Both the position numbers and the translations under genes were made by a program. 64,000 bases of DNA from Candidatus Accumulibacter sp. 66-26 (lineage in GTDB: Bacteria > Pseudomonadota > Gammaproteobacteria > Burkholderiales > Rhodocyclaceae): positions 62,001 through 126,000 of the forward strand of contig MKUH01000008.1 of assembly GCA_001897745.1 (NCBI GenBank), in the 5' to 3' direction. Numbering within the stretch: the stretch's first letter is position 1; every line of letters begins with the position of its first letter. The notes beneath the pieces were generated by a model. The model was given only the letters and a program-made list of their open reading frames with translations. It was not told the DNA's origin and ran no database searches. Below are positions 20,442 to 31,900 of the stretch, one piece after another.

Positions 20442-21308
20442 ATGAGCAGCCAGCCGGAAGATTCCTTCCTGTCCCACCTGTTCGAGCTGCGCGACCGCCT
20501 GATCCGCGCGCTGCTCGCCGTGGGCATCGTTTTCGTCTGCCTCTTTCCGTGGGCCAAGGAACTCTATTCGCTGCTCGCGCAGCCGCTGCTGGCGACCCTG
20601 CCGCAGGGCGGGCAGATGATCGCGACCGACGTGGTCGGCGTCTTCCTGGTGCCGATGAAGGTGGCGATGATGGTCGCCTTCCTGATCGCGCTGCCTTACG
20701 TGCTCTATCAGGTCTGGGCCTTCGTCGCGCCCGGCCTCTACGCGCACGAGAAGCGCCTGGCGCTGCCGCTGGTCGCGGCCAGCGTCCTGCTTTTCTTCGT
20801 CGGCATGGCCTTCGCGTACTTCCTCGTTTTTCCGACGGTGTTCGGCTTCATGTCGAAGATCGCTCCCGAGGGCGTCGCCTGGATGACCGACATCGAAAAA
20901 TACCTCTCCTTCGTGATGACGACCTTCATGGCCTTCGGCGTCACCTTCGAGGTGCCGGTCGTCGTCGTCGTGCTGGTGCGCATGGGCGTCGTCAGCATCG
21001 CCACGCTGCGCGAATGGCGTTCCTACGTGATCGTCGGCGCCTTCATCGTCGCGGCGATCTTCACGCCGCCCGACGTCATCTCGCAGCTGATGATGGCGAT
21101 CCCGCTCTGTCTGCTCTACGAGCTGGGCATCTTCATGGCCCGCTTCGTCGGCAAAAGGCCTGACGCCGAGCCCGCGGCGGCGGCCGAAGCCGCCGACTCC
21201 GCCGCCACGGCGCCGGTTCCCGCCGCGCCGGCTTCCGACTGGCAGCCGGCGAGCGACGAAGAAATGAACAAGGTCGTGGCCGACCTCAACCGTCAGAAAT
21301 CCGACTGA
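20442..21308 (+). CDS. tatC: Twin-arginine translocase subunit TatC
   Basis: Core Tat receptor with six membrane spans; binds the twin-arginine motif. F-L-S-H-L-F-E-L-R-D-R and the conserved F-A-Y-F-L-V-F-P and F-G-V-T-F-E-V-P segments identify it. 288 aa from the ATG at 20442; the Ala/Pro-rich C-terminal tail is longer than in E. coli. It is the last gene before a strong terminator. Confidence 0.95.
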   Translation: MSSQPEDSFLSHLFELRDRLIRALLAVGIVFVCLFPWAKELYSLLAQPLLATLPQGGQMIATDVVGVFLVPMKVAMMVAFLIALPYVLYQVWAFVAPGLYAHEKRLALPLVAASVLLFFVGMAFAYFLVFPTVFGFMSKIAPEGVAWMTDIEKYLSFVMTTFMAFGVTFEVPVVVVVLVRMGVVSIATLREWRSYVIVGAFIVAAIFTPPDVISQLMMAIPLCLLYELGIFMARFVGKRPDAEPAAAAEAADSAATAPVPAAPASDWQPASDEEMNKVVADLNRQKSD

Positions 21309-21334
21309 TCCGGGTTCCCTCCGCCGACCTCCCG

Positions 21335-21370
21335 ACGCCGCCAGAATTTCGGGCGGCGTTTGTCTTTTTT
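21335..21370 (+). terminator. rho-independent terminator after tatC
   Basis: ACGCCGCC (21335-21342) pairs with GGCGGCGT (21352-21359) across a 9-nt loop, followed by a T-rich tract ending in six T. It closes the his-tat transcription unit. Confidence 0.85.
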
Positions 21371-21391
21371 AACCGGCATCAAATCCGCGCC

Positions 21392-21444
21392 GGAATAGTT
21401 GATTAAAATGCTCAACTATATTCCTGAGTAAATCACTCGGGAAT
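21392..21444 (+). repeat. two overlapping inverted repeats upstream of the chemoreceptor gene
   Basis: Repeat A: ATAGTTGA (21395-21402) and TCAACTAT (21412-21419), a perfect 8-bp arm pair around a 9-nt spacer. Its outer GGAAT (21392-21396) can also pair with ATTCC (21420-21424). Repeat B: ATTCCTGAGT (21420-21429) and ACTCGGGAAT (21435-21444), ten pairs with one G-U around a 5-nt spacer. The ATTCC is shared, so the extended form of A and B cannot form together. Repeat B ends 17 nt before the ATG. Confidence 0.6.
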
Positions 21445-21461
21445 TGAACCGTGGAGCCGCC

Positions 21462-22562
21462 ATGTTTTTCCCAAAGTTGAAACAGTCCCTGCTCAGGGCC
21501 GAAACCGACAACGCGTACCTGCAGCGCGAAAATGCCGACCTGCAGGCGCGTATCGCCCTGCTCGAAGCCGAACGCAACAGCCTGCGCGACGAAACCGGCG
21601 TTCTGCATCGCGAGCGTGCCAACCTCGAAGGCGTCTTTGCCAGCCTTGGCAGTTTCGGCGATTCGCTCGGCGGCGTGCGCGCCTCCTTCTTCGGGCTGGC
21701 GACCACGCTCAACGAGGAAAAGGCTTCGGCGCTCGAAGCGGCGGCGCAGTCTGACAGCAACCGCATCGCCTTCGAGCAGATCGCGGGCAATCTGCGCGCC
21801 ATGTTCGCCCGCATGAGCGAGGCCTCGCGCAACGTCGACGGGCTCAACCAGCGCGCCGGCGAGATCGGCGGCATCGTCCGCCTGATCAAGGAGATCGCCG
21901 ACCAGACCAATCTGCTGGCGCTCAACGCGGCGATCGAGGCGGCGCGGGCCGGCGAGGCCGGGCGCGGCTTCGCGGTGGTGGCCGACGAGGTGCGCAAGCT
22001 GGCCGAGCGCACGGCGAAGGCGACGACCGAGATTTCCGGGTTGGTCGGCAACATCCAGGAAGAGACGCGCAGTGCCAAGGCGGTGATGGAGGTCGGCGCC
22101 GAGGACGCCGCCCGCTATTCCGCCGAGAGCGAGGTGGCGATGCACAGCATGCAGCGCCTGCTCGAACTGTCGCGCCGGATGGAAGGGGCGGTCGCCGCGT
22201 CGGCGCTGCTGTCCAACGTCGAACTCGCCAACATCGAGGAGCTGACGCTGAAGCTCGAGGTGTACAAGGTCTTCCTCGGCATCTCGCGGATCCGCCCGGA
22301 CGATTTGCCGGACGAGAAGCACTGCCGGCTCGGCCAGTGGTACTACGACGGCGAGGGGCGCGAGCGCTTCGCCGGACTGCCCGGCTACGCCGAGCTGGAA
22401 ACGCCGCACCGTGCCGTGCATGTGCACGCCCGCCAGGCCGTCGCGCTCTATTACGAAGGCCGCATCGAAGCCGCGCTGGGCGAGCTGCAGGCGATGGAGA
22501 ACGCCAACCTGACGGTGATGGGCGGCATGAGCCGCATGCTCGGCAAGGCGGACGGGCGATGA
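21462..22562 (+). CDS. Soluble methyl-accepting chemotaxis protein with C-terminal CZB domain (altered zinc site)
   Basis: Cytoplasmic chemoreceptor without membrane spans. Residues about 5-60 form a coiled coil. The signalling hairpin spans about 100-240, with the tip [22 protein letters not shown] at 144-165. The C-terminal CZB domain spans about 250-345. In characterised CZB proteins a 3-His/1-Cys site binds zinc and senses hypochlorite or zinc. Here Cys288, His316 and His320 are present, but the first His position is Glu260 (E-E-L-T-L-K in place of D-H-x-x-F-K). The ATG at 21462 follows GGAG. The stop overlaps the next gene (ATGA), which pairs this receptor with a globin-coupled c-di-GMP enzyme. 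Confidence 0.9.
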   Translation: MFFPKLKQSLLRAETDNAYLQRENADLQARIALLEAERNSLRDETGVLHRERANLEGVFASLGSFGDSLGGVRASFFGLATTLNEEKASALEAAAQSDSNRIAFEQIAGNLRAMFARMSEASRNVDGLNQRAGEIGGIVRLIKEIADQTNLLALNAAIEAARAGEAGRGFAVVADEVRKLAERTAKATTEISGLVGNIQEETRSAKAVMEVGAEDAARYSAESEVAMHSMQRLLELSRRMEGAVAASALLSNVELANIEELTLKLEVYKVFLGISRIRPDDLPDEKHCRLGQWYYDGEGRERFAGLPGYAELETPHRAVHVHARQAVALYYEGRIEAALGELQAMENANLTVMGGMSRMLGKADGR

Positions 22563-24754
22563 AGGTCGCCGTGGGAGGCGAGATCGCCCGCGAGATGCGT
22601 ATCGACGCCGCCGAGATCGCCGAGCGCAAACTCTTCCTCGAACTCGGCGCCGAGGACGCGGCGCGCCTGGCCGCCGTGCATGCCGGACTCGGCGACGGCA
22701 TGCACGGCTTCGCCGGCGACTTCTACGAACGGCTGCGCGGCTATCCGCCGCTCGCCGCGCTGCTGCGCGACGACGCCACGCTGGCGCGCCTGCAGGGGGC
22801 GCACGAGCGTTACTTCCGCGAACTGACGGCCGGCGACTACGACGCCGCCTACGTCGCGCGGCGGCTGGAAGTCGGCGTCACCCACGCGCGCATCGGCCTC
22901 GAACCGAAATGGTACGTCGGCGCCTTCCGCCAATACCTGTCGGGCATGCTGGACGCCGTCTGGGCGCACAGCGGCGGGCGCCGCGAAACCTTCGTTCCGG
23001 CCTTCGACGCGCTGCTCAAGGTCGCCATGTTCGACCTCGGGCTGACGCTCGACACCTACATCCACGCCGACAAGCGGCGCATCGCGCTGCGCGACCGCGC
23101 CATCGAGTCGAGCGTCAACGGCATCTTCATCGCCGACGCCGGCCAGCCCGATTACCCGCTGATCTACGTGAATCCGGCCTTCGAACGCGTGCTCGGCGCC
23201 GCTTCCGGCTGCGTCGTCGGGCAGCCGTGCATCTGCCGCCACGAAGGCGACGGGCAGGGCGACGACGGCTACAGCGAAATCCGCCACGCCATCGCGCGCG
23301 GCAGCGAGGGCAGCACCGTGCTGCGCCTGCGCCGCGCCGACGGCGAACTGCGCTGGGTCGAGCTCTTCCTGGCACCGGTGCGCAGCGAGTCCGGCGCGAT
23401 CACGCACTTCGTCGGCGTGCTCAACGACGTGACCTACCGCAAGGACGCCGAGGCGCGCCTCAACCACCTGGCCAACCACGATCCGCTGACCGGCCTGCCC
23501 AACCGCAACCTGCTGCACGACCGCCTGGCGCACGCCATCGCGCGCCGGCGCGAGGGCATGGCGGCGGTGCTTTTCCTCGACCTCGACCGTTTCAAGCTGA
23601 TCAACGACAGCTACGGCCACGACGTCGGCGACGAGCTCCTGAAGGCAGTCGCGGCGCGCCTCTCGAGCTGCCTGCGCGGCGAGGACACGGTGGCGCGCCT
23701 GGGCGGCGACGAGTTCGTCGTGCTGCTCGAAGATCTGCCGGGCATCGACGCGGCGGCGAGCATCGCCGGCAAGATCGCCGCCCGCCTCGCCGAGCCGCTC
23801 AGCGTCGGCGGCCGCGAACTGCCGCTCGCAGCGAGCATCGGCATCGCACTCTATCCGCGCGACGGGCGCGTCCCGCAGGACCTGCTGAAGAACGCCGACA
23901 CTGCGATGTACCGCGCCAAGGAGGCCGGGCGCGGCGGCTTCTGCTTCTTCGCCGGCGAGATGAACATGCACGCGCTGCGCCGCCTGACGCTGGAGAACGA
24001 ACTGCGCCGCGCGCTCGACGGCGGTGAGCTCGAAGTCTTCTACCAGCCGCAGGTGGCGATGGACAGCGGCCGCCTGCTCGGCGCCGAGGCGCTGGTGCGC
24101 TGGCGGCATCCGCAGAAGGGTCTGGTTGCGCCGGCGGATTTCATCCCGGTCGCCGAGGAAACCGGACTCATCGTCGCGCTCGGCGAGCAGGTGCTGCGCG
24201 CCGCCTGCCGGCAGATCGCCGACTGGCGGCGGCGCGGGCTGGCGCCGCTGACGGTGGCGGTGAATCTGTCGCCGCGCCAGTTCCGGCAGGCCGATCTGGT
24301 GGCGACGATCGCCGGCATCCTTGCCGAGACCGGCGCCGATCCGGCGTGCCTCGAACTTGAAATCACCGAGAGTGCCGCCATGCAGAACGCCGACGAGGCG
24401 GTCGCCGCGCTGCGCCGTCTGCGCGCGATGGGCGTCGGGCTGGCGATCGACGATTTCGGCACCGGCTACTCGTCGCTCTCCTACCTCAAGCGCTTCCCGA
24501 TCGACAAGCTGAAGATCGATCGCTCCTTCGTGCAGGGCGTGCCCGGCGACGGCGACGACACGGCGATCGTGCGGGCGATCGCCGCGATGGCCGGCAGCCT
24601 CAAGCTCAAGCTGCTCGCCGAGGGGGTCGAAAGCGAGGCGCAGCGGAGCTTTCTCGAGGGCCTGGGATGCGCCGAGGCGCAGGGCTGGCTGTTCGGCCGG
24701 GCGCTGCCGGCCGCCGACTTCGAGCGGAGCTTCCTCAGCCCGCGGGTTTCCTGA
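22559..24754 (+). CDS. Globin-coupled sensor with LOV-like PAS, GGDEF and EAL domains
   Basis: Predicted c-di-GMP turnover enzyme, cytoplasmic, 731 aa. Residues 15-170 form a protoglobin-type sensor with probable haem ligand His109 ([10 protein letters not shown]) and [10 protein letters not shown]. Residues about 185-295 form a PAS domain most like LOV domains (N-P-A-F-E-R and [12 protein letters not shown]), with Cys224 near the photoactive-Cys position in a changed context (G-Q-P-C-I-C). The GGDEF domain is intact (382-386) with inhibitory site R373-x-x-D376. The EAL motif is intact (510-512), as is [10 protein letters not shown]. Globin sensors bind O2 at haem, so oxygen control is likely. 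The ATG overlaps the receptor stop. The 3' end overlaps the convergent amidotransferase gene by 20 bp. Confidence 0.9.
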   Translation: MKVAVGGEIAREMRIDAAEIAERKLFLELGAEDAARLAAVHAGLGDGMHGFAGDFYERLRGYPPLAALLRDDATLARLQGAHERYFRELTAGDYDAAYVARRLEVGVTHARIGLEPKWYVGAFRQYLSGMLDAVWAHSGGRRETFVPAFDALLKVAMFDLGLTLDTYIHADKRRIALRDRAIESSVNGIFIADAGQPDYPLIYVNPAFERVLGAASGCVVGQPCICRHEGDGQGDDGYSEIRHAIARGSEGSTVLRLRRADGELRWVELFLAPVRSESGAITHFVGVLNDVTYRKDAEARLNHLANHDPLTGLPNRNLLHDRLAHAIARRREGMAAVLFLDLDRFKLINDSYGHDVGDELLKAVAARLSSCLRGEDTVARLGGDEFVVLLEDLPGIDAAASIAGKIAARLAEPLSVGGRELPLAASIGIALYPRDGRVPQDLLKNADTAMYRAKEAGRGGFCFFAGEMNMHALRRLTLENELRRALDGGELEVFYQPQVAMDSGRLLGAEALVRWRHPQKGLVAPADFIPVAEETGLIVALGEQVLRAACRQIADWRRRGLAPLTVAVNLSPRQFRQADLVATIAGILAETGADPACLELEITESAAMQNADEAVAALRRLRAMGVGLAIDDFGTGYSSLSYLKRFPIDKLKIDRSFVQGVPGDGDDTAIVRAIAAMAGSLKLKLLAEGVESEAQRSFLEGLGCAEAQGWLFGRALPAADFERSFLSPRVS

Positions 24755-25544
24755 GCGGGCCGGGAACGGTCGCCGCCTGGTGGAGCGCGGCGCCGTCCTC
24801 GAACAGCCACAGGCTGCCCGGCGCCATCGTCGTCCAGGTTTCGTTGTCGGTCAGCGGTTCGGTGGCGATGATCGCGACGCGGTCCTGCGGCCGCGTCAGC
24901 GTCGTGAAGTCGACGCTGACGTCTTGATCCTTCAGGTGCGCCTGCGCGAAGGGCGCCTGGCGGACGATGTAGGCGAGCTTCGTCGAGCAGTGCACGATCA
25001 GCCAGTCGCCGTTCGAGAGCAGGTAGTTGAACTCGCCGTGTCCGGAGAGTTCGAGGGTCAGCCGGCGCAACTCGTCGAACAGCGCTTCGGCCGCCGGCGG
25101 CGCGGCGCCGAAGCGCTGGCGCAGCGACTGCAGCAGCCAGCAGAAGGCGCGCTCGCTGTCGGTGTTGCCGACCGGCAGGAAGCTGCCGTCGAGCGTCGGC
25201 GCGAAATCGATCAGGTTGCCGTTGTGCGCGAAGATCCAGTAGCGCCCCCACAGCTCGCGGCGGAAGGGGTGCGTGTTCTCCAGCCCGACGACGCCCTGCG
25301 TCGCCTTGCGGATATGCGCGACGACGTTCTTCGAGTGGATCGGATAGTTGCGCACCAGCGCGGCGATCGGCGAGGTGCTCGACGGCTGCGGATCGAGGAA
25401 AAGGCGCACGCCGCGCCCTTCGAAGAAGGCGATGCCCCAGCCGTCGGCGTGCACGTCGGTGGCGCCGCCGCGTTGCTGGAAACCGGTGAAGGAGAAGCAG
25501 ATGTCGGTCGGCACGTTGCAGTTCATGCCGAGCAGCTGGCACAT
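24735..25544 (-). CDS. Class II glutamine amidotransferase (YafJ-like)
   Basis: N-terminal-nucleophile hydrolase of the GATase type 2 family. Cys2 (M-C-Q-L-L-G-M) would be the nucleophile after Met removal. F-A-H-N-G-N-L and G-N-T-D-S-E-R-A-F are the glutamine-pocket motifs. 269 aa, the size of stand-alone YafJ proteins, whose substrate is not established. It is convergent with the globin-coupled gene and lies five bases downstream of the DegS-like protease on the same strand. Confidence 0.85.
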   Translation of the reverse strand: MCQLLGMNCNVPTDICFSFTGFQQRGGATDVHADGWGIAFFEGRGVRLFLDPQPSSTSPIAALVRNYPIHSKNVVAHIRKATQGVVGLENTHPFRRELWGRYWIFAHNGNLIDFAPTLDGSFLPVGNTDSERAFCWLLQSLRQRFGAAPPAAEALFDELRRLTLELSGHGEFNYLLSNGDWLIVHCSTKLAYIVRQAPFAQAHLKDQDVSVDFTTLTRPQDRVAIIATEPLTDNETWTTMAPGSLWLFEDGAALHQAATVPGPLRKPAG

Positions 25545-25548
25545 CGCC

Positions 25549-26733
<1,185 letters not shown>

Positions 26734-26753
26734 AGGGAAATTGGAGCCTGTGG

Positions 26754-27500
26754 ATGAAACATGAGGATTTGACGCGTTATCTCGACGATCTGCTCGAAGT
26801 CGCGCGCTTCAAGGATTATTGCCCAAACGGCCTGCAAGTGGAAGGACGCCCCGAGGTGCGGCGCATCGTCGCCGGCGTCACCGCCAGCCAGGCCTTGGTC
26901 GATGCGGCGATCGCGCGCGACGCCGACGCGATCCTCGTGCACCACGGCTGGTTCTGGCGCGGCGAGGACGGCCGCGTCACCGGCATCCGCAAGGCGCGCC
27001 TGCAGGCGCTGCTGCGCCACGACATCAACCTGATCGGCTACCACCTGCCGCTCGACAGCCATGCCGAGTTCGGCAACAACGCGCAACTCGCCAGCCGCTT
27101 CGGCTGGATCGCCGAGGGACGCTTCGGCGAGCAGGACATGGGCTGGATCGGGCGCCCGGCGCAGCCGTGCGCGCTCGATGCGCTGGTCGCCGGCGTCGGC
27201 GCGGCGCTCGACCGCGCGCCGCTGGCGATCGCCGGCGACGGCCGGCCGCTGCGCCGCGTCGCCTGGTGCTCGGGCGGTGCGCAGGGTTACTTCGAGCAGG
27301 CCATCGCGCTCGGCGCCGACGTCTATCTGTCCGGCGAGATTTCCGAGCAGACCGTGCATCTGGCGCGCGAGTCCGGCGTCGCCTACGTCGCCGCCGGGCA
27401 CCATGCGACCGAGCGCTACGGCGTGCAGGCGCTGGCCGCGCACCTCGCCGCGCGTTTCGGCCTCGCGTGTGAATTCGTCGATATCGACAACCCGGTCTGA
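26754..27500 (+). CDS. Nif3-like dinuclear metal centre protein
   Basis: Nif3/YbgI/YqfO family, hexameric proteins with a two-metal site. D-Y-C-P-N-G-L-Q-V-E-G, L-V-H-H-G-W-F-W, Y-H-L-P-L-D-S-H and the C-terminal A-G-H-H-A-T-E-R-Y are family hallmarks. They supply the His and Glu ligands. 248 aa. The biochemical role is unsettled; GTP cyclohydrolase-like activity has been proposed for relatives. It is divergent from the DegS-like gene, a common pairing in beta- and gammaproteobacteria. GGAG precedes the ATG. Confidence 0.88.
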   Translation: MKHEDLTRYLDDLLEVARFKDYCPNGLQVEGRPEVRRIVAGVTASQALVDAAIARDADAILVHHGWFWRGEDGRVTGIRKARLQALLRHDINLIGYHLPLDSHAEFGNNAQLASRFGWIAEGRFGEQDMGWIGRPAQPCALDALVAGVGAALDRAPLAIAGDGRPLRRVAWCSGGAQGYFEQAIALGADVYLSGEISEQTVHLARESGVAYVAAGHHATERYGVQALAAHLAARFGLACEFVDIDNPV

Positions 27501-27594
27501 GGCGCGGCGCTTCTTCCTCCCGCGCCGCCGGCCACGGATGCCGCTTCCGTTCGCGCGGCGCTAAACTTTGCAGTCTTCGATTCCAGGAGCCCAG

Positions 27595-28278
27595 ATGAGC
27601 TACGTCTTTCCGCCGGCCGCGCCGGTGAGCGTTCCCGTGGCCGGCAGCGCCGCCCGTTTCCCCGTCCGCCGGGTCTATTGCGTCGGCCGCAACTACGCCG
27701 ACCATGCCGCCGAGATGGGAGCGGATACGCGCGAACCGCCGTTCTTCTTCAGCAAGCCGGCCGACGCGCTGGTGCCGGGCGGCGGCGACGTCGCCTATCC
27801 GCCGGCGACCGCCAATCTGCAGCACGAAGTCGAACTCGTCGTGGCGCTCGGCCGGGGCGGCGCCAATATTCCGCCCGCCGCCGCGCTCGACTGCGTCTTC
27901 GGCTACGCCGTCGGCTTCGACCTGACGCGGCGCGATCTGCAGAGCCGCGCCAAGGACAAGGGGCACCCGTGGGACATGGGCAAGGGCTTCGACCAGGGCG
28001 GGCCGATCGGCGCCATCGTCCCGGTCGCGAGCAGCGGCCACCCGGCGCGCGGCGCCGTGTGGCTCAAGGTCAACGGCGAACTGCGGCAGAACGGCGACCT
28101 CGCGCAGATGTCGTGGAAGGTCGCCGAGGTGATCGCCAACCTGTCGCAATACGTCGAACTGGCGCCCGGCGACCTGATCTTCACCGGCACGCCGGCCGGC
28201 GTATCGACGGTGCAGCGGGGGGATGTGCTGGAAGGCGGCGTCGATGGCGTCGGCGAGCTGAAGATCCGGCTCGTCTGA
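27595..28278 (+). CDS. Fumarylacetoacetate hydrolase family protein
   Basis: Cytoplasmic metal-dependent enzyme of the FAH superfamily, which includes fumarylpyruvate hydrolase, oxaloacetate decarboxylase and related hydratases/isomerases. The metal ligands are probably Glu78, Glu80 (H-E-V-E-L-V-V) and Asp109 (G-F-D-L-T-R-R-D). The ending F-T-G-T-P-A-G-V also fits. 227 aa. [18 protein letters not shown] resembles the short bacterial type acting on fumarylpyruvate or acylpyruvates; the exact substrate is not deducible. AGGAG lies before the ATG. The stop overlaps the next ATG. Confidence 0.85.
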   Translation: MSYVFPPAAPVSVPVAGSAARFPVRRVYCVGRNYADHAAEMGADTREPPFFFSKPADALVPGGGDVAYPPATANLQHEVELVVALGRGGANIPPAAALDCVFGYAVGFDLTRRDLQSRAKDKGHPWDMGKGFDQGGPIGAIVPVASSGHPARGAVWLKVNGELRQNGDLAQMSWKVAEVIANLSQYVELAPGDLIFTGTPAGVSTVQRGDVLEGGVDGVGELKIRLV

Positions 28279-28901
28279 TGGCCGGCGCCGCGGACTCGCG
28301 CCTGCCCGGCGCGCTGGCGGCGGCGGTCGTCGCCGCGCTGGCCGTCTCCTGGTGCTTCGCGTTCGAGCGCGGGACCTGGGTGCTCGAAACGGCGCCGGTG
28401 TTCATCGCGCTGGCCCTGCTTGCCGCCACGCGCGCGCGTTTTCCGCTGACGCCGCTGCTCTACTGGCTGATCGCCGCGCACGCGCTGGTCCTGATCTACG
28501 GCGGCACCTACACCTACGCCCTGACGCCGTTCGGCGACTGGCTGGAGCAGGCGCTCGGCCTGTCTCGCAATCCCTACGACCGGATCGGCCACTTCATGCA
28601 GGGCTTCGTGCCGGCGATGGTCGCGCGCGAAATCCTGATCCGCCGCGCCGTGGTCAACGGCGCGGGCTGGCGCAACTTCCTGATCGTCTGCGTCTGCCTG
28701 GCCATCTCGGCGACCTACGAGTTCATAGAATGGTGGGCCGCGCTGGCGCTCGGGCAGGGCGCCGACGCCTTTCTCGGCACGCAGGGCGACGTCTGGGATA
28801 CGCAGTGGGACATGCTGATGGCGACCGTCGGCGCGGCGAGCGCGCTGGTCCTGCTCGGCCGCCGGCACGACCGGCAGCTGGCGGCCCTCGGTGTAAAGTA
28901 G
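28278..28901 (+). CDS. DUF2238 (YjdF-like) integral membrane protein
   Basis: Membrane protein of 207 aa with about five to six hydrophobic segments. Y-G-G-T-Y-T-Y, N-P-Y-D-R-I-G-H-F-M-Q-G-F-V-P and Y-E-F-I-E-W-W are the conserved motifs of the DUF2238 family. His, Asp and Glu within or near the membrane may form a functional site. The family has no assigned function. Start and stop overlap (TGATG) with the FAH-family gene suggest co-translation. Confidence 0.85.
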   Translation: MAGAADSRLPGALAAAVVAALAVSWCFAFERGTWVLETAPVFIALALLAATRARFPLTPLLYWLIAAHALVLIYGGTYTYALTPFGDWLEQALGLSRNPYDRIGHFMQGFVPAMVAREILIRRAVVNGAGWRNFLIVCVCLAISATYEFIEWWAALALGQGADAFLGTQGDVWDTQWDMLMATVGAASALVLLGRRHDRQLAALGVK

Positions 28902-28940
28902 GCGCTGTTCGTCGCGCAGTTTGTTGCTATCGGAGCCGGG

Positions 28941-31900
28941 GTGAATCTAAAAACAAAATCGTCGCTCGCCATCGTGGCCTTGCTGCTCGTCCTGTTCGGC
29001 ATCGGCGCGGTCATCCAGAACTACCTGATCCAGACCTCGCTCAAGCAGACCATCGCCGACCAGCAGTTTTCGCTGATCACGCGCGTCGCCGACGAAATCG
29101 ACAGCCGCTTCCGCCTGCAGGGCGACGCCCTGGCGCGCGTCGCCGCCGGCATCACGCCGGAGGTGCTGGCCGATCCGCTCCGCCTGCAGGCGTATCTCGA
29201 GGATCGGCATGGCTTGCTGTCCTTCTTCGACGATCTGGTGGTGGTCTCGCCGTCCCTGCGGGTGCTCGCCGACCATCCGGTGTTTCCCGGGCGGCGCGGA
29301 GCCGAGGTCGCCCACTTCGAACACCTGCGGCAGGTTCTGGAGACGCGCCAGCCGGCCATCTCGCCGCCCTTTCTCGGCAAGGTGACGCAGCGTCCGTCGC
29401 TCGCCCAGGCCGTTCCGGTCGTCGACGGCGCCGGGCGCACGGTCGCCATCCTCTCGGGGCAGATGAACCTGCTCGACCCCGGCTTTCTCGGCTCGCTGAA
29501 CGAGCGCAAGAGCGGACGCAGCGGGCATTTCGTGCTGACCACGCGCGAGCGCGTGACCATCGTCAGCCGCTTCAAGGACCGGGTCATGCGGCTCAACGTC
29601 GTGCCCGGCGCGAATCCGGTGTTCGATCAGGCGATCGCCGGCTGGGAAGGCACGCAGGAAGGCACCACCAGCTACGGCCAGCGGATGCTGATGAGCTTTC
29701 GCTCGCTGCGCACGGCGGACTGGGTGCTCGGCTCCCTGCTGCCCGTCGAGGAGGCCTACGCGCCCATCCACGCTTCGCGGCAGACCGCGCTCTGGCTGAT
29801 GTTCGGCGCGTCGCTGCTGGTCGGGCTGATCGTCTGGCTGATGATGCGCAGCCTCTTCCAGCCGCTGCTCGTCCTGCGCGAGAACGTTCGCCGCCTCGGG
29901 CGCGAGCCCGAGCTGGCGGCGACGCTGACCGCCGGCCGGGACGAGATCGGCGAGGTGGCCGCCGACTTCTACCGCCTGTGCGGCGAGCTGCTGCAGGCGC
30001 GCCACGAGAGCGAGGGGCGCGCCGAAGAGTTGCGCACGATCCTCGACGCCAGCCCGCTGGCCGTGGCCCTCATCCGCAATCGTTGCCTGCTCAGCGCCAA
30101 CCGCGCCTTCGAGCGCATGTTCGGCTATCGCGTCGACGAGGTGCGCGGCCAGTCGGTGGAGGCGTTCTATACCAGCGCGGAGGCCTTCGTGGCCTTCGGC
30201 CAGCGCCTGTACCCGGAAATCGCCAACGGCGGCGTGGCGAAGTTCGAGCAGGAATACAAGGATCGCGCCGGACGGGTTTTCTGGACCAACTTCTACGCCC
30301 GCCTGCTCGATCCGCTGCAGCCGGACAAGGGGGCCGTCGTGCTCATCGAGGACATCAGCGAGCGCAAGGCGACGGAAGCGGCGCGCGAGGAGAGCGAGGA
30401 GCGCCACCGCCAGATGTTCCTCGGCAACGCTTCGGTGATGTTCCTGGTCGATCCGGAGCGCGCCGCCATCGTCGACGCCAATCCCGCCGCCTGCGCGTTC
30501 TACGGCTATCCGCTGCAGGCCTTTCGCGGCAAGCCGCTGCGCGACATCGACCCGCGCCCCGAAGGCGAGTATCGCGCGGCGGCCGAGCGCGTGCTGGCCG
30601 ACGGCCGCGGCTATTTCCTGCTCCAGCACCGGATGGCGAACGGCGAGATCCGGCACGTCGAGGTGCACGCCAGCCCCCTGCGCGTCGGCGGGCAAACGCT
30701 GATCTACTCGATCGTGCACGACGTGACGCAACGCCACCGGGCCGAAGAGCAGCTGCGCCTGGCCGCCAAAGCGATCGCCAGCAGCGGCGAGGGCATCGTC
30801 GTGACCGACCGCGACAACCGCATCGTCTCGGTCAATCCCGCGTTCTGCGCGCTCAGCGGCTACGAGGCCGACGAACTGCTCGGACGCACGCCGGAGCTCT
30901 TCCGCTCGTCGCGCCACGACGACGCCTTCTACCGCGCGATGTGGGACGCGGTGCGCGGCACGGGCTCGTGGCAGGGCGAAATCTGGAACCGCGACCGGCA
31001 CGGGCGCGTCGTTCCCGAATGGCTGACGATCAGCGTCGTGCGCGACGCGGCGGGCGAGATCGAGCACTACGTCGGCATCTTCACCGACATCTCCGAACGC
31101 AAGCGCAGCGAGGAGCGCATCCGCCACCTCGCCGAGCACGATGCGCTGACCAACCTGCCGAACCGCGTGCTGCTCGGCGACCGCCTGTCGCAGGCGATCG
31201 TCCAGGCGCAGCGCGAGGGGCGGCAGATGGCGCTGATCTTCCTCGACCTCGACCGCTTCAAGAACATCAACGACTCGCTCGGCCACCAGATCGGCGACCA
31301 GCTGCTGCAGGTCGTCGCCGAACGCATCCACCAGTGCGTGCGCGCCAGCGATACGGTCAGCCGGCAGGGCGGCGACGAATTCATCATGCTGCTGCCGGAG
31401 ATCGCGCATCCGAGCGACGCGGCGCGCGTCGCCGAAAAGCTGCTCGAAGCGCTGGCGCATCCCTGTCTGATCGAAGGGCACGAGCTGACAGTGACGGCGA
31501 GTCTCGGGATCGGCATCTACCCGGACGACGGGGCCGACCCGGCGACCCTGATCCGCAACGCCGACACGGCGATGTATCACAGCAAGGAAAGCGGCCGCAA
31601 CGCCTACCACTTCTTCCGCCCGGAAATGAACGCGCGCGTCTTCGAGCGCATGTCGCTCGAAAACAGCCTGCGCCGCGCGCTCGAACGCGGCGAGTTCCTG
31701 CTCCACTACCAGCCGCAGATCGACATCGCGACGCGGCGCCTGATCGGCATGGAGGCGCTGGTGCGCTGGCAGCACCCGGAACTCGGCCTGGTGCCGCCGA
31801 TGCGCTTCATCCCGGTGGCCGAGGACAGCGGGCTGATCCTCGGGATCGGCGCCTGGGTGCTCGGCGAAGCCTGCCGGCAGAACCGCGCCTGGCAGGCGGC

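Noticed and set aside
21371-21461. c-di-GMP riboswitch upstream of the chemoreceptor gene
   Set aside because: The conserved GEMM core and tetraloop-receptor segments are absent; only simple inverted repeats are present.
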